Below are positions 6,937 through 13,301 of a stretch of DNA of 13,499 bases, in pieces; the first letter of the stretch is position 1; each line of letters opens with the position of its first letter. The position numbers and the translations under genes were made by a program. The DNA is from Labilithrix sp. (GTDB taxonomy: Bacteria > Myxococcota > Polyangia > Polyangiales > Polyangiaceae): assembly GCA_028287035.1 (NCBI GenBank), contig JAQBQL010000175.1:1-13499 (forward strand), in the 5' to 3' direction. The notes below the pieces were generated by a model. The model did not search any database. It worked only from the letters and a program-made list of their open reading frames with translations, and was not told the DNA's origin.

Positions 6937-8058
6937 TCAGCGTGCAGCATCGGTCCCTCCATCGGCGGCAGCGCCGGTGCGCGCGGGCGCCGGGGGCACG
7001 CCGGCAGGCACCTCGCCGGCGGGGATGAGCCGCGCCGTCATGTTGCCGCGGCCCGCGCCGATGCGGTTACCGTTGAGGCGGACCGTGTCGGCGACGAGGC
7101 TGCCCGTGGCGCGGACCGCGCCCGACGCGTCGGCTCCGAAGAAGGCGGTCATGGTGAGCCCCTCGACGGTGACCGCCGGCTGTTGCACGACCATCGTGGC
7201 TGGCGCGGTGATGATGCCGGCGCCGTTGTCGCCGTCGATCGCGCAGCCCTCGACGGTGAACGAGTAGCCGACCGGCGGCGTCACGTTGGGCACGAAGTCC
7301 GGGTACTCGTCGTCGGTGCCGGCGCGCTGCGAAGGGATCACGCAGGCCTGGGCGGGAAGGAGGCGGCAGGCCTCGGTCGACTTGCAGGCGCCGCCGCAGC
7401 GCGCGCCGTCGGGGTTGCGGTCGGCGTTCGTGAACTGCGAGACGAACGCGCCGGTCGCGGCGTCGACGTCGAATGCGCCGTACAGCTGGATCTGCGAGCC
7501 AAGCGGCTCGGCGACGTCGAGCAGGACGAAGTACACGCCGCTCTTCAGCTTGTCGGAGCGCGTCCCGGCCGTGCACACCACGGTGTACGAGAAGGGGATC
7601 CGCGTCCGGACGTTCCGCGTGCGGCCGCTCGTGCCCTTCAGCCCGGCCTCGACGAGGAGCACGAGCTTCGGGCCGACCGGGAAGGCCGAGTCGGGCACGA
7701 GCTTAAGCGAGGCGCCGTCCGCGCCGATCTCGGTGTGGCCACCGCGGTCCCCGTCGAGCGCGTCGTGAGCGATGATGACGCGGAGCTGCGCGTCGTTGCT
7801 GGGGTCGGCGTCCTCGTCGGGGAGGTTCCCTTCGAGGTCGACGTCGTAGAAGGCGACCTTCACGCTGAGCGTCGCGATCTCGACCGGCTGTCCGAGGTGC
7901 AACGAGAGCGGGGCCTTGGCGTCGTAGAGGACGCCGCCCTGCAGGCCGTCGATGGTCACGGTGGGCGGCGACTCGTAGGCGCCGCACGCCGGCACCGTCG
8001 ACGCGAGGCCGAGGGCGACGAGGACCGAGAGCACGAGGATGCGTAGGGGATGCGCCAT
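6937..8058 (-). CDS. Cys-containing surface lipoprotein with an Ig-like domain
   Basis: A protein of 373 residues. A hydrophobic signal (about 6-20) leads to TVPAC, with Cys25 as the probable lipidation site. The Pro at -2 makes the lipobox atypical. Residues 28-160 look like a bacterial Ig-like (SbsA-type) domain: a beta-rich region ending in the SAFPVGPKLVLLVEAGLKG and RIPFSYTV pattern, with the acidic loop DEDADPSND inside. The mature part has six further cysteines (162, 221, 225, 231, 239, 272), an even number consistent with three disulfides. Four of them form a CX3CX5CX7C cluster. The C-terminus is an Ala/Pro/Gly/Thr tail. The ATG at 8056-8058 has GAGG 6 nt upstream, within the end of the preceding barrel gene, and the gap to that gene is 8 bp. 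Co-expression and an outer-membrane partnership with the barrel are likely. Specific function unknown. Confidence 0.87.
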   Translation of the reverse strand: MAHPLRILVLSVLVALGLASTVPACGAYESPPTVTIDGLQGGVLYDAKAPLSLHLGQPVEIATLSVKVAFYDVDLEGNLPDEDADPSNDAQLRVIIAHDALDGDRGGHTEIGADGASLKLVPDSAFPVGPKLVLLVEAGLKGTSGRTRNVRTRIPFSYTVVCTAGTRSDKLKSGVYFVLLDVAEPLGSQIQLYGAFDVDAATGAFVSQFTNADRNPDGARCGGACKSTEACRLLPAQACVIPSQRAGTDDEYPDFVPNVTPPVGYSFTVEGCAIDGDNGAGIITAPATMVVQQPAVTVEGLTMTAFFGADASGAVRATGSLVADTVRLNGNRIGAGRGNMTARLIPAGEVPAGVPPAPARTGAAADGGTDAAR

Positions 8059-8066
8059 GGTCGTCC

Positions 8067-9749
8067 TCAGAAGAAGAAGGTCCCGCGCCCCTGGAGGAGG
8101 AAGCTGCGCGCTGCGTCGCCGTTCGCGTCCTCGAGCGCGGCGCCCGGGAAGAGGATGGCACCCTCGAGGTCGGCGGCGAAGTGATCCATGAAGCGCCACT
8201 GGATGCGCCCGTCGAGCTCGGTGCCGTAGTAGCGGTTCGGCTTGCCGCCTGCGAAGTTCACGAGGTCGTCGGTGATGTCGATGCCGTCCTTCCGCTGGAG
8301 GCTCACGATCGGGTCGACGACCTTCGCCGGCGCCCACGCCATGAGCACGCCCGCGCGGAAGAGCAGCGTGTCGACGGGCCGGAAGTCGAACTGCGGGAAG
8401 ATCGCGAACGCGTTCGTGAAGGCGCCCTTCGAGGCGATCTCGTCGACCGGGTAGCTGGGCGCGCCGAGGTTCTGGAGCAGCGCGACGCCCGCCGCGGCCG
8501 CCCGCGCGCTCTGGTAGGCGAGCACGTGCTTGAACATGAGGAGGCCCACGTTCGTGTCCTCGGCGAAGCGGAACTGCGTGAGGGGCGTTCGCGTCTGCGG
8601 GTCCGAGTCGCCGGACGCGTAATCGAACTCGAGGTACCCGGTCCACTTCGGCCGATCGAGCTTCACGACCGCGCGCGCGCCGACCTGGGTGATGGCCTGC
8701 GACACGGCGGGATCGTTGGTGATGAGCCGGAAGGCCTCGCTCACCTCGCGGGTGCTGCCGGCGAGGACCGTCCCCTCGAAGCCCGCGCTCAGCGCGCCGA
8801 TGCGCGTGTCGAACGTCGTCATCGCGCGGCCGCCGAACGCGTTCACGCCGGTGCCGTTGTCGCTGCTGAACCGATAGGAGTGGAAGAGGCGGAGCTCGGT
8901 GTCGCGTCCCCACCGGTGCGTTGGCGCGAGGTAGCGCAGCGCCTCGACGGTCCCGTGCAGATCGTCCGAGAACTGGAGCGGATCGTCGGTCACGAGCCGG
9001 TCGTAGGCGAGGATGAGAAAGAGGCCTCGGTCCTCGCGCTTGTCGCGCTCGTCCTTCGGCTTGAAGCCCTCGAGCGGCTTCGTCGCGAAGAGCACGCGGT
9101 CGACGCTGTTGCCACGTCGCGCGAAGCCGAAGCGGTTCTTGCGGCCGTCGCCGTCGTTCACCGCGATCGACGCGCCCTCGGTGAACGCCTGCCGCCCGAT
9201 GCGGAAGAGGCCGATCGGGGTGACGACGTCACCGTAGAGGCGGCGCACGAACACGGGATCGGCCCCGCACAGGCCGAGCTGGTAGCTGCTGGATTCGGTG
9301 GGCGGCGAGCCCGGACGCTGCTGGATGCACGTGGTCGCGAAGTTCGGGTTCTTCGTGCTCAGGTTGGCGCCGGTGGTGGGCTCGGGATCGGTGCCGAGCG
9401 AGCCGTTGTCACCCCAGAGCACGCCGTCGAGCACGTCGACGGAGGAGGTGACGCGGATCTTGTCGTCCCAGTCGATCGCCCCGTCGAGCCGGAGGCGATG
9501 CTCGATCGAGGAGAAGTGGCGGCTTTGTGTTCCCTGCAGATCGAGCGGGCGGACCAGCGCAGCGTTGGCGCGGTACTCGAGCCCGCCGCGGAAGCCGGCC
9601 AGCGAGTCGCCGATCGACAGCCGCGAGGGAAGGGCCCCGGGGTCCGCGTCGGACCACGGCTCGACGGCGTGCGCCGACGTGCTGGCGAGCAGGCAGCCCG
9701 CGACGACGAGCGGGACGAGCACGCCGGGGACGAACGACCGGGTGCGCAT
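8067..9749 (-). CDS. Outer-membrane beta-barrel protein, porin-like
   Basis: A protein of 560 residues. The N-terminal hydrophobic segment (6-25) ends in SAHA, giving a signal peptidase I site after Ala28. VAGC at 16-19 also fits a lipobox, so the processing route is ambiguous. The mature protein shows alternating polar/hydrophobic strands (for example SIEHRLRLDGAIDW, TELRLFHSYRFS, WTGYLEFDYASGDS, NRYYGTELDGRIQW) and ends GRGTFFF. A C-terminal Phe on an amphipathic strand is the usual outer-membrane assembly signal. RLYGDVVTPIGLFRIGRQAF followed by NDGDGRKNRFG recalls alginate-export/porin-type barrels, but I cannot name a family with certainty. Cys141 and Cys161 probably form a disulfide in an extracellular loop. 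ATG 9747-9749 has AAGGAG 4 nt upstream, abutting the palindrome at 9758-9770. The lipoprotein gene follows after 8 bp, and the TetR gene lies 83 bp upstream on the same strand. Likely a substrate-responsive outer-membrane channel. Confidence 0.88.
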   Translation of the reverse strand: MRTRSFVPGVLVPLVVAGCLLASTSAHAVEPWSDADPGALPSRLSIGDSLAGFRGGLEYRANAALVRPLDLQGTQSRHFSSIEHRLRLDGAIDWDDKIRVTSSVDVLDGVLWGDNGSLGTDPEPTTGANLSTKNPNFATTCIQQRPGSPPTESSSYQLGLCGADPVFVRRLYGDVVTPIGLFRIGRQAFTEGASIAVNDGDGRKNRFGFARRGNSVDRVLFATKPLEGFKPKDERDKREDRGLFLILAYDRLVTDDPLQFSDDLHGTVEALRYLAPTHRWGRDTELRLFHSYRFSSDNGTGVNAFGGRAMTTFDTRIGALSAGFEGTVLAGSTREVSEAFRLITNDPAVSQAITQVGARAVVKLDRPKWTGYLEFDYASGDSDPQTRTPLTQFRFAEDTNVGLLMFKHVLAYQSARAAAAGVALLQNLGAPSYPVDEIASKGAFTNAFAIFPQFDFRPVDTLLFRAGVLMAWAPAKVVDPIVSLQRKDGIDITDDLVNFAGGKPNRYYGTELDGRIQWRFMDHFAADLEGAILFPGAALEDANGDAARSFLLQGRGTFFF

Positions 9750-9757
9750 GTCTCTCC

Positions 9758-9770
9758 TTTACAATGTAAA
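9758..9770. promoter_or_regulatory. Candidate TetR operator: 13-bp perfect palindrome
   Basis: TTTACAATGTAAA is a perfect inverted repeat with 6-bp arms around one central base, in the 83-bp gap between the tetR gene and the barrel gene. It overlaps the A-rich edge of the barrel gene's AAGGAG site and includes TACATT, a fair -10 match on the minus strand. Its A/T content stands out against about 70% GC surroundings. A one-base loop rules out an RNA hairpin, so it reads as a dimeric protein-binding site. The adjacent TetR-family product is the obvious candidate binder; this pairing is inferred. Confidence 0.6.
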
Positions 9771-9832
9771 ATCGGCGGCGCAAGCACGAAAGGTCGAAGT
9801 GGCCAACGTCTCCCGATGACGCGGCGCGCGAC

Positions 9833-10606
9833 TCACGCGCGCTTCGGACGCGGCTTCGCGAGGCCCGCACCACGCGTGGCGGCCTGCGCGAGCGATCCCA
9901 GCAGCAGCTCGAGGCCGAACTCGAACACGTCGTCGTAGTGCGCCGGCTCGAGATAGCTCGCGACGCTCGACAGGTTCGGGAACGCCTCGGCTGCGGCGGC
10001 CGCCTGCTGGAGCGCCTCGCCTGGCGCCGCCTTCGCGCGCTCGGCCTCGCGCAGCCCCGCGAGCTCGTCGAGCGCGGCGCCGCTGCAGTAGCTCGCGACG
10101 AGCCGGAAGTAGCGAGCGGTGGTCTCGCTGTCGAGGCCGCCCTGCGCCGCGAGCTCGAACACGCCCTCGAGGAAGCGCCACGTCGGCTCGGTTGCGAAGC
10201 GGCGCATCGCGAGGAGGGGGAAGGCGTGCGGATGCTGGTGGGCGAGCGCCCGGTAGCCACGCGCCAGCTTGCGGAGGGCCTCGATCCAGTCGCCGTCCGG
10301 CGCGGGGTCGAGCGGGAGGCGCGTGATCAGCGCCTCGACGACGGCATCGAGCAGGACCTCCTTGCTCGGGTAATACCAGTAGATCGCCATCGCCTCGCAG
10401 CCGAGCGCCGCGCCGAGGCGCCGCGTGCTGAACGAGTCGAGCCCTTCGGCGTCGATGAGCTTGAGCGCCTCGTCCCGGATGCGCGCGGCGGTCAGTCCCG
10501 AGCCGGATGCGCCGCGGCGCGCCGACCGCTTGGGGCTGGCGCCCGGCGCCGCGACCTCGCCCTTGGCGGCGGCCTTCTTCTTGGGTCTCGACGCGGCGGC
10601 GGCCAT
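9833..10606 (-). CDS. TetR-family transcriptional regulator
   Basis: A cytoplasmic DNA-binding protein of 257 residues. After a basic, low-complexity N-terminal arm (1-37, with KKK at 9-11 and several Arg/Lys/Ser/Ala) comes a TetR_N helix-turn-helix at about 38-86. Its recognition part is STRRLGAALGCEAMAIYWYYPSKEVLLD (from residue 60). Residues 100-250 are helical and resemble the TetR_C_1 ligand-binding domain, with LARGYRALAHQHPHAFPLL and a later FRLVASYCSGAALDELAG. The tail AKPRPKRA is also basic. The ATG at 10604-10606 is the first start after the non-coding divergent region. The gene lies upstream of, and in the same direction as, the barrel gene rather than divergent from it. It probably represses the barrel and lipoprotein genes through the palindrome at 9758-9770 and is relieved by a small hydrophobic ligand. 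The ligand is unknown. Confidence 0.93.
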   Translation of the reverse strand: MAAAASRPKKKAAAKGEVAAPGASPKRSARRGASGSGLTAARIRDEALKLIDAEGLDSFSTRRLGAALGCEAMAIYWYYPSKEVLLDAVVEALITRLPLDPAPDGDWIEALRKLARGYRALAHQHPHAFPLLAMRRFATEPTWRFLEGVFELAAQGGLDSETTARYFRLVASYCSGAALDELAGLREAERAKAAPGEALQQAAAAAEAFPNLSSVASYLEPAHYDDVFEFGLELLLGSLAQAATRGAGLAKPRPKRA

Positions 10607-10720
10607 CAGGGCACCGCAGTCTGCCGGTCGGGGCGGCCTCGCCGCCAGCGCTTTTTCGCGGCGCCCGGTGAAACCCGGCGGCCCCTTGCCGCGAGGCCGC
10701 GGCCTTGGCAGCCTCTCGGG
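10607..10720. promoter_or_regulatory. Divergent intergenic region, tetR versus DNA glycosylase
   Basis: These 114 bp separate the starts of two divergent genes and must serve both. I find no copy of the TTTACA/TGTAAA element here. I see a run of five T (GCGCTTTTTCGCGG) and small CCGG-based symmetries, but no convincing -35/-10 pair and no good Shine-Dalgarno before the ATG at 10721. The lack of a second operator copy suggests TetR does not repress its own promoter through the same motif. Confidence 0.3.
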
Positions 10721-11695
10721 ATGGCACGCGCGCTCGAGGACCTGCGGCGAAGGGCGATCGCGCGCGCCCACGCGGCGACCCGCGTCCTCGTGCCGGTCCG
10801 CACCGCGTCGTTCCGGCCCCGCGGGCGCTACGACGTGCGGCGCGTGAGGCGCTGGCCGGTTCGCGCGCTGCGCGGCGGACACCACGGGCTCGCCGCTGCG
10901 TTCCGGCTCGTCGCCGGCGAGGTCGAGATCACGCTGCTCGGCGTGCAGCCCGCGCACGACGTCGAGGATCTCGAGCGCGCGATGGCGGCAGCGCGCGGGC
11001 TCGTGGCGGTCGACGACGACCCGCGCCCCTTCCTGGCCATCGCAGGTCAGCACCCGCTGGTGGCGCGGCTCGCCGAGCACTTCGACTGTCACCTCGACCG
11101 CGCGCCGACCGTGTTCGAGACGTTCGCCCGCGCCGTCATCGAGCAGCTCGTCACCGTGTACGAGGCGAAGCTCTCGGTGCGCCGTCTCTTCTACCGCACC
11201 GGCGAGCTGGTCGCCGGCACCGAGCTCCGGGCCGCGCCGCTCCCGGCGGCGGTGCTCGGGATCCCTCCGTGGGAGCTCCACACGATGGGCATCGGCTCGC
11301 GGCGGAGCCGGACGCTGCGGGAAGGCGCGCGACGCGGAGCGGCGCTCGAGCGGCTCCGCGACGTGCCGCCAGCGGACGCCATCACGCGCATCCAGTCGCT
11401 CCCCGGCGTCGGCCCGTGGACCGCCAACCTCGTCGCGCGGAATGCGTTCGGCTACGAGGACGCGGTTCCGGTGGGCGATCTCCACGTCCCGTACCTGGTG
11501 AGCGGCGCGCTCACCGGCGTGCGCGGCGGCGACGAGGAGATGCTGGAGGCGCTCGCGTGCTTCCGGCCGCACCGCGCGCGCGTCGTGCAGCTCGTCATGG
11601 CGGCGATGGTGAAGGACATGCTTCCTGGCTTCGACCGGATGCGGAGCCCTCTGCCGCGCATCGATCCCCACCGGCGCGAGCCGTGGAAGTACTGA
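10721..11695 (+). CDS. HhH-GPD DNA glycosylase, AlkA-like (3-methyladenine glycosylase II family)
   Basis: A base-excision repair enzyme of 324 residues that would flip and excise alkylated purines from DNA. The helix-hairpin-helix is SLPGVGPWTANLVARNAFG (226-244), where AlkA-type enzymes contact the DNA backbone. The GPD segment follows as AVPVGDLHVP with the presumed catalytic Asp253. The N-terminal half (1-125) is the variable AlkA-like beta-domain region, and FETFARAVIEQLVTVYEAKLSVRRL (132-156) is the conserved glycosylase helix pair. No Fe-S cysteine cluster is present, which argues against the EndoIII/MutY branches. The ATG at 10721-10723 is preferred because the frame, though open further upstream, there runs antisense through the TetR gene. 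No clear Shine-Dalgarno is seen. It diverges from tetR and shows no Ada-box or LexA-box that I can recognise nearby. Family firm, exact lesion specificity unknown. Confidence 0.92.
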   Translation: MARALEDLRRRAIARAHAATRVLVPVRTASFRPRGRYDVRRVRRWPVRALRGGHHGLAAAFRLVAGEVEITLLGVQPAHDVEDLERAMAAARGLVAVDDDPRPFLAIAGQHPLVARLAEHFDCHLDRAPTVFETFARAVIEQLVTVYEAKLSVRRLFYRTGELVAGTELRAAPLPAAVLGIPPWELHTMGIGSRRSRTLREGARRGAALERLRDVPPADAITRIQSLPGVGPWTANLVARNAFGYEDAVPVGDLHVPYLVSGALTGVRGGDEEMLEALACFRPHRARVVQLVMAAMVKDMLPGFDRMRSPLPRIDPHRREPWKY

Positions 11696-11702
11696 CCGCG
11701 CT

Positions 11703-11735
11703 GGCCACGGCCAGGGGTGGCCTGGCCGGGCCACC
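11703..11735 (+). terminator. Cluster of three overlapping alternative hairpins after the glycosylase gene
   Basis: Three GC-rich inverted repeats share bases. GGCCAC (11703-11708) pairs with GTGGCC (11717-11722). GGCCAGG (11709-11715) pairs with CCTGGCC (11721-11727). GGTGGCC (11716-11722) pairs with GGCCACC (11729-11735). Only one of the three can form fully at a time. The cluster starts 8 bp after the glycosylase stop, fitting a transcription end. No T-run follows, so a canonical intrinsic terminator is not supported. An attenuator for the downstream lipoprotein gene is the alternative. Confidence 0.4.
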
Positions 11736-11806
11736 TCCGCCTCTCGCCTAACCTCGCGGAAGGCCACGGGGCCGCGGGGTGGCACCGGCCGTGAAGAGGG
11801 CGCCGC

Positions 11807-13222
11807 ATGCGTTCGTCCCCGGCCGCCTCCGTCTCCTCGTTCGTCCTCCTCCTCCTCCCCATGGTGCTGGCCACGGGGCCCGCGTGCGACGCTCCGCCGG
11901 AAGCGGCGGTCGAGACCGCGGGAGCGCTCCCGGTGCGGAGGCCGCACGACGCCGGCACCGACGTCATCGCGGAGAGTCCGCCCGCCATCGACGTCGGCGG
12001 CGTCGTCGTCGATGATCGCGAGGAGCCGGTGGTGGGCCGGCCGGTCGACCTGGTCGATGCGCGCGGCAAGCACGTGTCGCGCATGACCGACGAGGGCGGA
12101 GCCTTCTGGGTCAGCGACGTCGTCCGGCCGTACGACGTCGTCGTCGCGCCGGCCGCGTCGGGCGCGATCATCACGCCGCTCGTGTACCTGGGGCTCACCC
12201 GCGACCATCCGCGCTTCGAGGTCTTCGAGCGCGGGGGGCCGGTGAGCCGTCCTGCGAGCCAGCCGCTGCGCGTCGGCGTGGTCCTGCCGCCGTGCCGCGC
12301 CGCCGAGGGCGCGTGCTGGGTGACCGTCACGAGCGCGTCGGCGAGCGGCCGGGGCGGCACCGCCGCGTCGTACGTGGAGGGCGCGGTCAGCGCGGTGTAC
12401 GACTTCGAGCACGGGTACGACTACGACAGCGTTCCGCCCGCCGCCGAGACCATCGACGTGCACGTCCTCGCCGGGGACGCCCGGAACACCTGGTACGCGT
12501 ACGCTGCCGTCACCGGGGTCGCGGCGAGCCCCGGCGAGCCGCGTGACCTCGGCATGGTGACGCCGCGCGGGATCGAGGCCTCGGCGCCGGTCACGATCAC
12601 CGGCCGCGCGCCCGGGCTCCCGGAAGGATGGCAGTGGACCCTCGCGACCGAGCTCGACTTGCCGGGCGGCGCGTCGATCCCGCTCCGCTACGACTGGGCC
12701 ACGTCGTCGGTGCTCCGGCTCCCGCGGCTCGACGGCGCGAGCTTGCGCGTCAACGCCTGGGCCCAGGAGCCGAACGAGCCCGCGGGCCCGGTGTTCCACC
12801 GCTCGGCGCAGGCTCGCTCGGGTGTCCTGCCGGTGCCGTGCCCCGACGTGACGCTCGACCTCGCCCCGCCGCCGGTCCCGCTGCGGCCCGCGCCCGGCGG
12901 TGAGATCTCGGCGCATGCCGCGGGCCTGACGTGGCAGGGCGACACGCGCGCGCTCGCCTCGCTGGTCGTCGTGGACGCGGCGCGAGGGCAGCAGCGACTC
13001 CGCGCGTTCACGAGCGAGCCGCAGCTCGCGTACGACCGGCTCATCGCCCTCGGGCTCGGGCGCCTCGAGCCGGGCGCGCACGTCGTCGATCTCGCGACGA
13101 CGCCGGGGCTCGACGTCGACGCGCTGACCGAGCCGGACGAGACGGCCCGCGAGGAGCGCTCCGGGATCGACCAGCCGGGCCGCTCCTCGTACCAGCGCTT
13201 CGGGTTCACGGTGACGCCGTGA
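11807..13222 (+). CDS. Lipoprotein with a carboxypeptidase-regulatory-like Ig domain
   Basis: A probable secreted, lipid-anchored protein of 471 residues. The signal's hydrophobic core (11-22) ends in ATGPAC, with Cys27 as probable lipidation site. Gly at -3 and Pro at -2 make the lipobox weak. An acidic/Ala/Pro spacer (28-60) precedes a carboxypeptidase-regulatory-like beta sandwich at 61-115. There GGVVVDDREEPVVGRPVDLVD and MTDEGGAFWVSDV show the usual strand, turn and strand plus G-x-F pattern. The remainder is beta-rich with GYDYD-type aromatic loops and three cysteines (163, 170, 345), so one may stay unpaired. I do not recognise the C-terminal family. ATG 11807 has AGAGGG 6 nt upstream (11795-11800). 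The next lipoprotein gene follows after 79 bp in the same direction. Surface or periplasmic binding is plausible; no catalytic motif is seen. Confidence 0.85.
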   Translation: MRSSPAASVSSFVLLLLPMVLATGPACDAPPEAAVETAGALPVRRPHDAGTDVIAESPPAIDVGGVVVDDREEPVVGRPVDLVDARGKHVSRMTDEGGAFWVSDVVRPYDVVVAPAASGAIITPLVYLGLTRDHPRFEVFERGGPVSRPASQPLRVGVVLPPCRAAEGACWVTVTSASASGRGGTAASYVEGAVSAVYDFEHGYDYDSVPPAAETIDVHVLAGDARNTWYAYAAVTGVAASPGEPRDLGMVTPRGIEASAPVTITGRAPGLPEGWQWTLATELDLPGGASIPLRYDWATSSVLRLPRLDGASLRVNAWAQEPNEPAGPVFHRSAQARSGVLPVPCPDVTLDLAPPPVPLRPAPGGEISAHAAGLTWQGDTRALASLVVVDAARGQQRLRAFTSEPQLAYDRLIALGLGRLEPGAHVVDLATTPGLDVDALTEPDETAREERSGIDQPGRSSYQRFGFTVTP

Positions 13223-13301
13223 GCGGCTGCGCGCGCACCATGGACGACCCGAAGAAGGTTCCGTCTCGCGGTCGCGGCTGGGGTAGGAGACCGCTCGAGC
13301 C

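Noticed and set aside
6937..8913. Minus-strand frame that would extend the lipoprotein upstream to 8913
   Set aside because: The upstream part lies in another frame over the barrel gene. The ATG at 8058 has a ribosome site and begins a lipoprotein signal.
9758..9770. Palindrome as an RNA hairpin or terminator
   Set aside because: A single-base loop cannot form a stable hairpin and the arms are A/T-rich, so a DNA operator is the better reading.
8181..9938. Long plus-strand frame of 585 codons
   Set aside because: It is antisense to the barrel gene, which has a signal peptide, strand pattern, terminal Phe and ribosome site. The plus-strand product is charged low complexity with no motif.
10607..10720. 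TetR controlling the DNA glycosylase
   Set aside because: The two genes are only divergent neighbours. The candidate operator is absent from this region, so there is no sequence support.
9938..11695. Upstream extension of the DNA glycosylase frame back to 9938
   Set aside because: The extra part runs antisense through the TetR gene with shadow-like composition. The ATG at 10721 gives a family-typical length.
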